Source: Hypholoma sublateritium FD-334 SS-4 (lineage: Eukaryota; Basidiomycota; Agaricomycetes; Agaricales; Strophariaceae). Taken from it: a DNA stretch of 64,000 nt. Shown piece by piece: positions 21,057 through 33,544 of this stretch. The position numbers were made by a program, and so were the translations under genes. Location: NCBI GenBank assembly GCA_000827495.1, contig KN817545.1:277693-341692 (forward strand). Reading direction: 5' to 3'. The stretch's first letter is position 1; each line of letters starts with the position of its first letter. Below the pieces are notes generated by a model. The model saw only the letters and a program-made list of their open reading frames with translations, did no database searches and was not told where the DNA came from.

Positions 21057-23292
21057 ATGGCCCCCGGCATCCGCACCACGCACCACCTCGGCGCCGCCGT
21101 GCGCCGTGCCGCTGCCTCCTCCTCCTCCCAGCCCGCGTTCGCCCGCGGGTACGCCGCCATGAAGCGCAAGGCCATCCTCTCCGAGCGGGGCGCCGCACCG
21201 GCGGCGTCGCCGCCCACTACCGCCAGTCCTAAGGAAAAGGCAAAGGCAAAGGCCAGCGGAAAGGCACCCGCGCCTGCAGAGACGCCCGACAAGCCCAAGG
21301 CGCTCAGCGCGGAGGAGCAGAACCTGCAGAGCCTCGCGGAGATCGACCGCATCATGGCCTTCCAGCACCTCATGCCCACCGTCGACCCGTGGGGCCAGCC
21401 CATCGTCGACACACTCGGTGCGTCTCGGGCATAGCTGGGCGGTGCGCTGGTGATGGACCGTGTCGCTGACTCACAGTTGTCTTTTGAATGGCGCAGACGT
21501 CGCCGTCCCGCGACCTTTGACGCTCGCGCTCCTCCGCGCCCCGCGCGCGCTCTTCGAACATCTCAAGACCGAGGCCATCAACGCGATGAAGAACTGGGCA
21601 TCGTGCGTCCTTCCCCCCCTTTCCACTCCGTGCATGGAGCTTCGATATCCTTTATTTCCTTCCTTTCCCACTTTAATCTCAGCGCCTCTGGTCCGTTTTT
21701 GAAGGTCGCGTTTTGTATTCTGAACGTGTCATGTACTTCGTGTGACTCCGTGCCACACGTTCATACACAGTTAGCTGCAGACAAACGAGCTTCCGAGCGG
21801 AGATGTCTGCGTAATCTGCAAAGACGATAGCCGCGTCGATGTCCTTCATTTCTCTCCTTTTCCGCTTTCATCTCGGTGCCTCTGCACCCGCCTCCCGTTC
21901 CCTTTCTTTTTGTTTCAGTGTTCCTATGTGTTGGTTGATGTTGCTTCATGGGTCACACACAGGCGCGCTCGGTCTTCCCGCCGGCTTTGGCTCCCCGAGC
22001 GCTTATTCTTCGCCCGTTCGCGCTGTGTTCCTCCGCGTTTCGCAATCTGAACGCGTCGTGTACTTCGAGAGCCGCCGCGCTTGCTCCCTAAAAACAACAT
22101 CACATTTACATACAAATTTTTACCTCATTTATGTCCGTCGTCCACCTCCCATTCTGTCTCTTTTTGTTTCATAGTGTTCCTGCAGGTGCCCTCGGTCTTC
22201 CCAACGGCTTTGGCCCAGGGTGCTTCGGTTTTCGGAGGGCTTATTCTTCGCCAGTTCACGCTGCGTTCCTCGATCGCGTTGCGCACTCTGAACACGTAGT
22301 GTCCTGGGCCTGCCTCCCAAAATACTCGCATTTAATATTTCCAAACACATTGCATTTTACATGCGAATTTCTATCCCATTCATATCCGTCTCCAGCATCA
22401 CGCGTTCATCCAAAGCTGACACACCCACGCAGACTCAACCTCCTAGCAGGGAACAACGCCATCCCCGGCGCGCACCTCAAGGCGCTCCCGTGGCACCAGC
22501 AGGCCGCCCTCGTCTTCCGCACCGGCGGCACGCGCTCCACGCGCCCCGGCTCGCTCCTTGCCCCGCTGCGCGCCCTCGCGGCGGACGCGTATGCAGAGCT
22601 CAACACGGCGCTCGCGCAGTGCGTTTTCCTTCCCCTTCCCCCTCCCCCTTCCCTCCTTCCATTACCGCACTAACCGAACCACCCCATATACAGACGCAAC
22701 CCCAAGGACCTCGCACGCCTCACGACGTCGTCGTACCGCACGCACACGCTCGCGCTCGTCAAGGCGGCCAAGGCGCGCAACCCGCAGGCGGTGCACATGC
22801 GCTGGACGCTTCACCGCCACGTGTCGCCCGTCCAGGTCGTGTCGCTGCGCGCGACGCAGGGGTACATGGCCCCCGCCGAGCCGAGGGGGGGGCATAGGTT
22901 GTTGGTGCATGCGTTGGTGAAATTCGACACAGAGCAGGTACGTGCATATTTTCAGTTTTTGATTCCGCTCTGTATGGGGCCAGAGCTTTGGAATATGCTG
23001 ACTGCCCCGCTCACGCCCACAGAGTCTTGAGATGTACACCGCGCGCGGCGTCCCTCTGCATACCCCCGCTGAGCCTTCGCCAAGCGACGCGCCTTCTTCC
23101 ACCACCACCACCCCCTCTGCCCCCTCCCCTTCTGCCGATGCAAGGCAGCTGCAGGACGGAAAGCCACAATCGAAAGAGGCGCACGAGCCGTGGCGCGTCC
23201 CCGCGCAGAGGCGGCGCGTCACGGAGTACATCGTGCTTGAGAAGAAGGGCTGGGCGGCGACGCCGTGGCAGTTCCGCGAGCAGATGTGGTGA
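21057..23292 (+). CDS. mL45/MBA1-like mitochondrial ribosome-membrane protein
   Basis: Five exons in phase, 21057-21417, 21497-21602, 22433-22618, 22694-22937 and 23023-23292, give 388 residues. The N-terminus is Arg/Ala/Ser-rich without acids, a good mitochondrial presequence, then an Ala/Lys/Pro-rich linker. The C-terminal half (HMRWTLHRHVSPVQVVSLRA..., then YIVLEKKGW...PWQFREQMW) has the pattern of the Tim44-like fold in mL45 and yeast Mba1. These dock the mitoribosome on the inner membrane and help insertion of newly made Oxa1 substrates. An Asp/Ser/Thr/Pro-rich insert of about 45 residues lies before the last block. Intron 2 is 830 nt, far longer than any other here, and contains internal repeats. 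The upstream in-frame ATG at about 20952 would add a proline-rich extension and was not used. Confidence 0.75.
21603..22432 (+). repeat. Oversized intron built of tandem degenerate repeats
   Basis: Copy a (about 21890-22100) and copy b (about 22150-22340) share the order TTTCTTTTTGTTTCA..GTGTTCCT, AG-GCGCTCGGTCTTCCC, GGCTTTGGC, GCTTATTCTTCGCC, TGAACGCGTCGTGTACTTCG/TGAACACGTAGTGTCCTGG. A third, weaker copy lies at about 21640-21760 (TTTCTCAGCGCCTCTGG, TCTGAACGTGTCATGTACTTCG). Both a and b follow an AG acceptor and stay open as GALGLP-x-GFG...AYSSPV-x-A-x-FL in the same reading. Confidence 0.55.
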
Positions 23293-24649
23293 GCGCTGGG
23301 TGTATGCGTGGATGGAGCAGGTTGGGATGGGATGGGTAGATGGGTTGGGGGTAGACGAGGGGAGGAGGGAAGGGAGTGCGAGAAGGAGAGTAGCGAGGAG
23401 ATGATGGGGAGGGCGGAGGGGGGGGGGTGCAGGGAGGGAGCGCTTAGAAGGGTGGCGGGCCGCGCAAAAAGACGCGCGCGGGAGGGGAGGGGGCTGGGAC
23501 GCGTGCTTTCGTAAACCACTAAAAGTTATAATCTAATCTGCGCCGGATATCTGGCAGCCACCGTCGTCGGCGCGTGCTCACAGTTACTCTTCACCGTACA
23601 ATCACTGACGCAGGGCGGTGGGGAACGCCTGGTTGGAGTTGCGCAGGCAGCGAGCTCTGTACGTTGCTGAGGACGGCGGAGGTTTTGGTAGAGGATTCTG
23701 CGCATTTGACGACGAAATGTATTAGAGCCCGCAAATCGCGGCGGGCGTTGGGGCCATATCACTAGCGCTGGCGCGGAGCGCGCAGACTGTACCATATATA
23801 TATCGTAGATATCGATAAGTAGTTGTCTGCGTATGTCACAAACTAGCACAATGTGCGGGTTTGTGACATGTATATGTACTGTGTGTTCTACTCTGTCTGC
23901 CCGTTCTGCTCCCAGCCGCGCGCTTTTCGCTGGTGTAAAGGATATTTGTAGAGAAGGATTCTTATGAATAAATCGGGCGAAATGTATTCCCGCCTGAAAA
24001 TCGCGGCAATGCATTTTCTTCTACTATTATCAGCCACTTTCGCTGGCAAATTTGCAAAGTCCAACAGGCGTGGGCGCTTGGCGTCGCAGTAAGTACATAC
24101 GACATTCGCCCGCCGCGCAGACGGGCGCGTCGTATTCGAACGTGGTGGAGTCAGATCTATAGTGGTCAACGCTGTATGAAGGCGGACGTGTCTGATGTGC
24201 GACGCTGGAGGAGAGCCATCCGGCGCTGTTGTCTGCACGTTCAAGTTCCTCACGGCATGTTCCTGATACGGCTGCGTGCATCTGCATCCTCCGTGCTGCG
24301 CCCTGTACGAGAACAGCCCGCCATCCGGTATCTGTCCGTCTCTCTCGTGTAAATCTCTGATGCACCCGCACCCGTGCGCCGCCGCCGTCTCCGCCTTCAG
24401 CGTTTCAGCGCTCGCGCCACGGTCTTCGCCCATCAAGCGCAACTTTGAGCACCGCGTGCGTCGTCTGCTCGCACGTAGCACCTGGAGAACACGCGTGGAG
24501 TAGCTTATAAGTGTTATCTTTATCGCATGTATCTGAACACACATCTTATCTGCTCCCCCCGCTCAATATCAGACTCCGCGACGATCCCGGCTCCGAAAAA
24601 TTCGACCCCAGCGGCGCACACAACACAACGTGCCCGATCCGAGCATCCA
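23293..24649. other. Intergenic region, no supported gene
   Basis: Immediately downstream of the mL45-like gene there is a G-rich stretch (23300-23500). Several longer frames occur on both strands between 23500 and 24550, but none has a domain, a consistent exon chain or natural composition. ACCATATATATATCGTAGATATCG near 23790 is a simple AT repeat. Confidence 0.4.
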
Positions 24650-25890
24650 TGAGGTCTACACTGTGCAGGGTCCTGCCCACAACAACCTACACAGCCCGAG
24701 CACGGCTCCGAAAACGCTACACCGTGCAAGACCGTGCACCGTGCGTGTCGCGTGGTGCCTGGCACAGCCCCGAGATTGGCGCCGAGGCAGCTACAGATTG
24801 CGATAGGCGCCCGAGGCCGTGCGCGGTGGCGCCGCCGGCGCCGAATAGAGTGGCCGCGTGATGTGGGTGCGGCGTCACCGCCGACCGCCGTTGCGTTCGC
24901 CAACGCTAGGGCGGCAGAGAAAGGCAGGCGCGTACCGCCCGCGGCAGGGAACGCGAAAGCGAGGGGTGCACTATTGACTCGAGGAAAGTGCTACTTCGGC
25001 GCGGCAGCCCTGCGCGGCCGGCCTCCTACCCGCTGGCGTTCCCATGCGATTGCGCGCACAAGGTGCGTGGTCGGTGCTACCAGGTGCGCGGTGCGCGTCC
25101 GGGTGCATCGAAATCACGAATACATTTTACCCACGCGCGCCTACAGTGATATAAGCGACGACGGCGACGCCCAGATGGGCGAGGAACAGCGGATGCGTCG
25201 TCTAGTCGGAGGCGCGCACGGCCATGATAGTTGTTCGAGCGTCCTCTCAAGCGAACGGATAAGAACTTGACGCAGATATCTGTGTAGTACTCTCGTAGCG
25301 CGGAAGGCGAGGGGAAAATTTGTTTGTGAGCACATTCGTGCGACCATGGCAGAGGGCGGGCAGTGGAGAGATAACCTGTTGGGAGTCAGTACTAGTCAGT
25401 CATGAGTCGCTTAAACTGGGAGTTTAGCTGTCCAAAAAAATGTGGAGAAATGCAGGCTTTCTCCTCCACCCTCAACCCAAGGCTACGGATCAGCCGCGGA
25501 CATCGATACGTCCGTGCTCCGCGACTCGCTCCGTGCTTTCAAGTTCAACTCTAATAAAAGTCGGCCCCACACTTACACAAAAGATGGCGTCCAGGCCGGT
25601 ATCAATCATGCCACACAGGTGACAAGCACAAATGATAACACCATGGTCCGTCATCATGCATCAGTGCGCAGGCCGGAGACCGAGCAATCTTTCTCGTCCC
25701 ATAATTGGATCCATCTATCATCTCATTACTCTGTTCCACCGGCAAAATATTCTGCATATTCTGCAGGCGGATATTCTGCTGCGCTCCGCTGCGACGCCAG
25801 CCGGTGACTTCGAGCCTGGGGTTTGGATCGCTATCGACGGTGATTATCACGCACCTGAACACTTTTCAAAGGTAATTTTTTTTTCTTGAT
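24650..25890. repeat. Tandem segmental duplication, copy 1
   Basis: Collinear with 26180-27460. Matching blocks are 24700-24890 with 26215-26395 (TCGCGTGG, CCGAGATTG, GCGCGGTGGCGCCGCCGGC, CGCGTGATGTGG), 25215-25325 with 26815-26930 (CCATGAT, CCTCTCAAGC, GGAAGGCGAG) and 25440-25660 with 27065-27280 (CAACCCAAGG, ACGGATCAGC, CCGTGCTCCG, AAAGATGG, AATGATAACACCATG). The repeat period is about 1.55-1.6 kb. Between blocks similarity is low, so the duplication is old or the sequence evolves fast. Confidence 0.55.
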
Positions 25891-26106
25891 GAACAAAGCA
25901 TGATATCTGATACTGTCGGTTTAAATGCTAATGAAGACGTCGCCGAACCGGATCAAAATTGAGAATCGCTCCACACATACTGGCAGGCAACTGGCAAGGT
26001 CCATTTCCATTTCCACCACCATTTCCAGTTGGCATTACCATACGCACAACCGCAGAGCGAATACGAACAGCTACGGAAGTTGCCGTTTCGACAGGATGCC
26101 CGGCCT
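25442..26106 (+). pseudogene. Exon-like remnant in duplication copy 1
   Basis: An open frame from 25442 encodes a natural-looking peptide (GYGSAADIDTSVLRDSL, then KDGVQAGINHATQ) ending at a phase-0 CAG|GTGACA. A possible second exon, about 25769-25871 (ADILLRSAATPAGDFEPG...EHFSK), ends AAG|GTAATT, and a third open stretch lies at 25925-26106 or in the +1 frame from 25959. I recognise no family. The equivalent part of copy 2 is frameshifted, so at least one copy is dead. Confidence 0.35.
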
Positions 26107-26179
26107 CTGAATATTTATCTGTTCACCGAGATCCCGCAGGCCACTACATACTAACACTTTGTAAATGATGTCATACGCA

Positions 26180-27460
26180 CGCAGCGGCCCTGCCCACGAC
26201 AGACACAGCCTGGGGATGGTTGCTGCACCGTACACGTCGCGTGGATACGCGCAGTGCCTGACGCGGTCCCGAGATTGACGCCCGAGGTAGCTCTAGATTG
26301 GTGATAATAGATAGGCGCCGTGCGCGGTGGCGCCGCCGGCACCGGGAAGCCGCGTGATGTGGATGCGGTGCCACCCACCGCCGACCGTGACTGCCTTTGG
26401 GGCTGTATTAACTTTTAAGCTCATATTCAAGAGAGGCCGATAGCTTCGCGGCGCATAGCCAAACGAAGCTGAGGACGAACGCGGGATGTGTATGCGAGCG
26501 CGAACGCCTGGGCTCTCGTTTGTACTTTTGCGCCCAAATCACCGCCCGGGCGAATTTCCCAGGCGCCTGGTCTGGTCCAGGTCCTTTGGAAGCTCGTAAG
26601 TAGGCGCCGGTTCGTAGACGAGGGTATCGACTGGAAGTATCGCGGGTGCATAGATGTAATATCAGGCGATCCAGACGCCATACCGCGCTCGAGCATAGCC
26701 GGTGTCCAGGGCGCGGACTTCGCATCTGACGAGCGCGGGGGTGTGCTGTTCAGCATCCCCGAAATGGGAAGTTGAAGAGGCCTAGAGGGTACAGCGCCTC
26801 GTCATTTGATAGGCGCCCATGATGATCGTTCAAGCCGTAATTGAAGAAGCCACCTCTCAAGCTGGTGGATGAGGCAACGAAAGCAGATCTATGTGTTCTC
26901 ACGACGAGGAAGGCGAGAGTTTATTCATGAATCATAAATGTACTTCAGTGCATTTATCCCATCACAGGGGAACGCGGGGAAAAGCACCAGCCGGGATTCA
27001 ATGCTCAATCGACGTTCAACTGACCAGCCAGTGACCAGAGAATTGCTGAGAAATATAGAGTCATGCTGGATTTCGCCTCCAACCCTAACCCAAGGCCCAC
27101 GGATCAGCGATCGATCAGCCGTGCTCCGAGCCCGCGTCTCGCTCCTCGTTTCCCACCAACTTCCGACTGCAGCAAACCTCACGGTCCCACACCTCAAAGA
27201 TGGTTCCCAAGAACAATATCAGGTATGCTGGGTAACAAGTACTTACAATGATAACACCATGATCCGTCGCCGGATCGCCCTCTTCCTGACATACCAACAT
27301 TCATCACTGTTCCAACACTGTTCCTGTCAAGTTGCTGTTCCTAAATCTGCCCTCGAAACTCTTCAACAGATGGCGACCCAGCCTGCATCTTCCTACCGCA
27401 TTATAGCATCGAAGACCTTCCTGGTGTGGCCGCTCCATACACTTCCTAAACCCCACAATT
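26180..27460. repeat. Tandem segmental duplication, copy 2
   Basis: Collinear partner of 24650-25890, with the matching blocks given there. The exon-like part at 27020-27225 keeps the donor position (CAG|GTATGC) but its open frame differs (SCWISPPTLTQGPRISD...), and no start codon equivalent to that at 25442 is kept. An open frame at 26488-26775 between the blocks has no counterpart in copy 1. Confidence 0.5.
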
Positions 27461-29533
27461 GATTTGGAGGAAGACAAAGATACATGGGCGCGGATTAACT
27501 TCGATTCAGCTTTGATCCAGTGAGTGATCCAACACACCAGAATCACCTCTCGGAATTATAGGAACAGTGAATGGATCGAATCACTAAATCAGCCCCGCGA
27601 TGGAGGTGAATCACGGGCTCACCTTCAAATCACTTTTCCGATTCTCTCTGGACACTCCGCCCGTCCAAGGATACTGAGAAATTGTTTAAAACATATAGAT
27701 TCCGGGAGGCAGAATCGAAAAAAAAATCCTTTGGTCACTGGGGCGGTCAAAGTTAACCCTGATTTTGGGACTCTTCTACTTCGATTCACGAGGGCTTCAT
27801 GAGCGCTGATTCTCGTTCATAAAGCCCTGGTATATCGAAGAAGAATCAAAGTTGAATCACCCACTCTGACTGCCCACAATTGCTAAAATTACTGACAAGC
27901 TTCTGGCTTCAGTTCGCTGTGCATTCGCTGTGCACAAGCTATGTACATCATCAACATACCGAGAAGAAGACGGTAAGCGCTCCGCTGCACTTACGGCCCG
28001 TATTGGACTCGTGAGCGAAAAATAAGAGGGGACCTAGCTGTTGAGTACTTTTGGTACTGCACAACGTTTTTGATAATGCGTACAAAAGACAAATGGCACA
28101 CCATATTGCACAATATTGCATTACCAGTTGCCGATGTACGTCGACGACTAAAGTATCATCAACGAGCGAGCAAGGCTACAAACCTCATTGATACAAAGAT
28201 GTTCTCGAAATGTATGCGCCCTCGCACCGGCGTGAGTAAATGAAGACACTTTTCGTGGAAGGGCACCGGTGGGCGGTCATCGACATCAGCAGTGCCATGT
28301 CCAGTCCGGCCGACGTTCCCCCCTGTCCGGCACAGTCACACATTGTTCGACAGAACTCACGCCCATCCGACAGGTTGGACTATCTATCAACAGGAACAGG
28401 AGACGCCATTTCGGATGGGCGACAGGCTTGCTGTCGATGGGCCAAATTCTAGTCTCAAAGGTTTTATAGCCGCTCGGAGAAATAGCGTTAGTTACATCAA
28501 CCTCCGTGTGGTCTGCAGATTCCCTGCATAACATGTCGCTGCTGCGTCTGATCCGACGATACGGACGATGTGCGTGTGGTATCGCGCCAGCGCCTGATTT
28601 GAGAGCGGGAACTGTAGGAAGCTGATATCTGTCAAATATATGTCACTATTCCTCTGTACCTCATGTCTTCGTCATGGCCATCATATGATAGACCTGAACA
28701 TGGCATAGCTATGTATTAGGCAGATGCCGGTGAGTAGCTTCGCGGAAAGCAGACATAAGGATCAAAACACGACAACAATCATTAATTGAACACCACTACT
28801 TAGTACTTACAAGTCACTGTCATGTAAATGTACTTATCCTAAAGGCTCAATCATACTCGGGCATCGGTCATTTACTTTCAGACAATAAGCAGGAATAAAT
28901 ATATTTTTACAATGCCAGCTCGGAGCATTCCAGTAACGGAGTTAGATGAGGAAGCATGATGATGCATAGGATGTACGTATGTTAAATATCATAGGGGCAA
29001 TTAAAGAATGGAAGTACATATTAGAAATGTACGGTATAAATAACGACAGTAACGCACAGGTCAACGTGCTGTATCGAACACAATAGCGAGAGACAGGGTG
29101 GGCGAAAAACGATGCAATGTACTGGATAGGAAGGCGCAAATCAACGGGCGCATTCGGAAATGTGGGAATAGGAATGGATGGCTATCCGGGGTATTAATAA
29201 AGAGTGTAGTAGTGTAATGATTCAGCAGGAAAAAGCGAACCGAGTGACTGAGCATTTCCAAGAAGTCGCTTCTAGGGCGGTAGATGATGATGATACAGAC
29301 TTTTGGTTTCTTGAAAGCCAGGGTGCATGCAATACAGTGAGATGAAGGTTTGAGCCGGATGGGAAAAGAAAATGAACAGGGAGTCGAAAAGTTAAGGCGA
29401 CTGGGTTGAGCTATATCAGACAACGAAGGACTCAGGCGAAAGCTATGGAACAAAATAAAGCAGTTTGCTGTAGAAAGGAATGTCAGTTTACCATGCTGCA
29501 GATAAGATCCAAGGAACATACAAATAAAAAGTA
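27461..29533. other. Intergenic region, no supported gene
   Basis: AT-rich, especially 28620-29400. Words such as GAATCAC and TTCGATTCA recur between 27500 and 27860 without forming a regular array. The minus-strand frames at 28942-29537 have a composition (Phe, Ser, Leu, Ile) typical of antisense AT-rich sequence. The last few hundred bases are the 3' flank of the terpene synthase. Confidence 0.45.
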
Positions 29534-30745
29534 TCACCGCCTTTGCGGCAGTAATTCGACAACGCGGGACGATTTCACTTTGCGACCAGATTTGCCGAAG
29601 TAGCGTTCACTGTCAAAGGACCAGTGGAGGGAACCTACAATCCAGTCTGCGAGGCCGTTGACGTAGACGGAGACGTCGCGGTCGATCTCCGGACCCCACG
29701 AGGGCAGGCGCGACCGTTCCTCGTTGAAGCGGTCGATGGATTGTTTGCACATATCACCGACAAAGTCCACGGCGCTTTGCAGATCTAAGCCCTCTTCGTT
29801 CATGACTACACAGATCATATTGTGCGTGTCACCCTTTGACTGCTCGACGTTGTAGGAAAAGATGTCCTACAAGTACATGGTTAGGGCGAATAGAACGGGT
29901 GCGTGATTATTAACTTACGTTCGACCATGTCACTAAGTCGTTGGCAGCTTCTCCCAGGTTGCGAATAACGGGGTGTTCCATGACCTCGTCGGGTATATCG
30001 AGATTGTACGCGTCTAGAAAAGCGAGAAAAAGGTTATGTGGTTGATCAAATGCACGGAGAAGCGGAGAACGACGCACATTCAATCAGCGCCCAGCAGGGC
30101 TTGCACCCGGAAGTGTCGCGTCGGAGAGCGATGTACGACTCGAGGTCGGGTATTACGCCTGCTGCACGATCCGAAGCTTGTTGGGTCACGCTTTGGAAGA
30201 AGAAATCAAACGTCTCAATAAACCGCTGCTGGGTTCCAGGCGAAGCAGTGCAAATGAGCCGCTTATAGTAACTTCAGGGCGAATACATCAGTTAAGGTAT
30301 ACCATGAGGCGAGGGAGAAGGAAACATACTCGCGGGTCATCTTCCCTACCCTTGCGGACGAGTTCCAGGTGCGCGGGTGGTAGAGGGAGTTGAGGACCTC
30401 GTCGGCAGTACTGACTGTCCCCCTGTTGTCCATGTCGTCGGAAAGGTTGTCGAGATGGAATAGGTAGGTGAGGTAGTCGTTGACCACGCGCAGCTGGGTA
30501 TAGCCCGCGTCGGGGTAGGTCATCGAAGTCAGCAGGCCGCACTTGAGTCCGTGATACATCTGGCGCGATTTGCCCAGCAGATTCCCATCCTTGAAGAGCC
30601 ACTTCTTGGTCTCCGTCGTGATCTGTTTCCGGTGTCTGCTGTGACGAAGCTTGAAAGTACAGTGCGAGACGAGATCGGGAAGGAGAATCTTGGTCGCTTT
30701 GGTCATTGAGGAAGGCTGAAGACTGAGAGCGCTAGGCGAGGACAT
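29534..30745 (-). CDS. Sesquiterpene synthase (class I terpene cyclase)
   Basis: Four exons, 30745-30330, 30271-30078, 30013-29919 and 29866-29534, give 345 residues, the usual length of fungal sesquiterpene synthases. It would ionise farnesyl diphosphate and cyclise it in the cytosol. The aspartate-rich metal site is DNLSDD at residues 99-104, the second metal site NDIFSYNVE (NDxxSxxxE) is at 235-243, and the diphosphate-sensing Arg-Tyr pair is at 323-324. DYYKRLICTASPGTQQRFIE around residues 139-158 also fits the family. The acceptor at 30272 was chosen over one 9 nt further because it restores DYYKR and the phase. Which product it makes cannot be read from sequence. No P450, reductase or transporter gene adjoins it, so it does not sit in an obvious cluster. 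Translation could start 13 codons later (MTKATK). Confidence 0.9.
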
Positions 30746-33544
30746 CGTGTCGCCGGGGAGAGAGTGAGATAGACGAAGGAAGCACCGTGTGGACAAGCAA
30801 GAAAGGAGGAGGAGAGAAAGGAGAGCCGAGACAGAAGCTGGAGAAACTGGGGGAAGAGGCGCTGGGTTCAACGGGTTATGAGCCGTACGTTTTATAGGAG
30901 ACTGTATGTGATCGGCCGGGATCTAATTTGGTAAATTGAAACCCTCTTTCGGCTGTACCGATTTATTTCATGAACAAGATTTCCGGCTTGGCTTTGCGGG
31001 ATCTGGACGACACATCTTGGCCCAAGTTTCCGACAAGCAGCCTGCTTCTCTATGCGTTCGATACATTGTAGAAACGCGAATTCGGCGGGGTCTGTCTGTA
31101 TTAACCAGTGGAGTGAATTCGAGAAGAAAGGCGTTCACTGTGCAGATCCAGCGCTACAGATCTCCATCACAGGGCTCCGGCATAGTCTCGCTTGACTGCC
31201 GTATCTCCCACGAATGAGGCGCGGCATTTCTGTTAATTGGGTAATTTTAGGTGAATGACGAGTCATGTTTTTTCCCGGATCAAGATTTCACTAACCAATG
31301 TCATTAACTGGCATTAGGCCATGGAACTATCCTCGCCATGTTTCATGATACATATGCGTGTTTATATTGGTGCGGTCCGTAGGTGCGGATTTGAAGCAGA
31401 TGGTCTAAGAGTTGAAGCGTGAACGGGTGCTGGAAAAGAAGGTTGCTTAGAGATTGAATTGACGCCAGAGAAGCTGGGTGGCTCTGTTGAACGCGAAAAT
31501 TGACTACACACAGGTTCAGAATACGGGCAAACTATGGGCGTCTGCAAGGCGTCTGAGGCACTGCAGGTTGGCAGGTGGAAGGACGGCAGGGCCGGTAGTC
31601 CGTGGCACGGTGGCGTATGTTCGTGTTTGCCAAATTGCCACGCGTATAATCCTGTATAATCCCATCACTCCGCTCGTTGCCCCGGAGGAGTTGCGCTAGA
31701 GCCGTTGGCAAGCCATTAAAATATACCACGCTTGCTTAAATCCGAAATGATAGAGACAAATCCTCATTGGTTCGCGGCACGTTAAATTTTTACCATTGGT
31801 GAGCGACGGCCAACGACCACGCTTGCCAGCGCTTGAACGTGGAGACATGAAGCGTACAGAAAATAAGCTCGGAGACGAGTGGTTTAAACCATGCTTTGTG
31901 GAACAGGACAGACCTATTGTAGGTACCGATAACGAGAGGCCATTCTGAATTGTAGAGGCTTAAGCTCATTGTCTTAAAATAAGTGTCTCTAATTTTGCTC
32001 TAATTCCTTCTGTAAAATCCGTGTTCGCGCGCTAGCCGGACTTCGTCATCATGGGCTTCAAAGTCTACATACGTTTCACTGATTATCACCAAAGTTGTAC
32101 GGATCCATTGGCTAGAAAAAAAATCTCTACTCGATCAAGGCGCCCCTAAAAACGGCGGCATCCGTGGCAGGCAAGAGCCCATTGCGGTTGCGCCATCGGA
32201 TATGAGAGCGCAGTTGAGGTTTAGATCCAATGAGCTAGTTAGCTGGACCGACACGTCAGTCTAGCAATCTTCCAATTTCAAAATCTTGCGTTGTACCTGC
32301 GTTGCGTATAGGGTATTTCGAAAAGACCTGCTCAAAATCGCGAGTGACTCGGATCGAGACTACCCAACGGATCTTACGGATGGTATCGAGAGGTTTGTTC
32401 GGGTAGGGATCAGACTGGATACTTATTATGGTCAATGGACATCGAGACCATTCACTGTTAGCTTAGGATTTGACATAGAAAGAGGCTCTAGAGCGAGAAG
32501 GAGTGCCGCAATCTGAATAGTTCGGGGAGACTCGGTCGATTCAATGCATAATTCTTGTTTTGAGAAACAGAAGCAGAGACACTAATTGTTTTTTGGCACC
32601 AATCTACCGTTTTTGATTTGTATTTTAGGTTCCCCACTCCAGTAGAGGGCACAAGTCATCAGGTAGAAAGCCGGACTGACGTCCCCAGAACCAGCTATTG
32701 TCTTTGATCGGTTGGATCTTCGGTAAATCCTAAAAAGAGCGTGAATGCGGCATGGAGAAAGACCGGCGCTAGTACATTATTTCGTTCCCGCATGCCGAGC
32801 GCATGAGGCAGCCTAAAAAACGAGGATATCACGGATATGTCCTCCCTTCTGTGCGAGTCCAGGCAGCGAGCAAAGTAGGATGGAAGAAAGCCCAAGTTCG
32901 GGAAATCGAATAGACGGGACACCGCGCGGTGCATTTCGGAGTATTTCGAGACTAGCGCTGCAGCGAGGTTGCGGGCTGGTCAACCGGTGACCGGTCATCA
33001 CTGCAGCGCCAGGGACGACGGAATCCGGCCGCATGTTGGGAATGCCGTCACGGCGCGCTGTCTGGCGGCGCGACTAGTCCAGCCGTGAAACCTTCGGACC
33101 CTAGGGGGTGAATTTAGGAGCGCGCAGACCGAGTCCACAGATTTCATGCCGATGTTCCAGATGGATATCGATTTCGCCTTACTTATACGCATGCGTCGGT
33201 GTCCGTGAGTGCCACATCCACGTATTCTAGCCCGGAGAGCAATCGACTGCGACGGCGGCTTCGGAGACACAGGGAAGCCATATTTGTTAACCTCGCATGT
33301 TCAAGCAGCGGCATAAAAGACTCGCAGATGATTGTCGGCCGTAGAGGCAGAAAGAGCGCAACCATAGTTGCGTTCAAAAGTGGGTCGTTGAATCACTGGC
33401 AGGAACGAAGAAATGGTGTCGGTTTGTTTGGCAAACAGGCGACGGCCAAGCAAGCGCGAGGGGTGTGCAATGTTGGCACTTATAAGTGGATGCAACTTCA
33501 ACCGGCCGCGTTCTCCACCGTCCCGTTCAGCGTCGAAGGCCATA
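30746..33544. other. Intergenic region, no supported gene
   Basis: This separates the divergently oriented terpene synthase and MFS genes. On the minus strand a hydrophobic, signal-like frame runs into the terpene synthase from 30871, but it is probably 5' leader. Frames at 32286-32516 and 33199-33840 lack domains; the latter overlaps the first MFS exon in another frame. Confidence 0.45.

Noticed and set aside
22662..23519. 285-residue minus-strand frame opposite the mL45-like gene
   Set aside because: Antisense shadow of the last two exons, which have clear family patterns on the plus strand.
31478..31699. 73-residue frame between terpene synthase and MFS gene
   Set aside because: A minus-strand frame overlaps it fully, and neither has domain or splice support.
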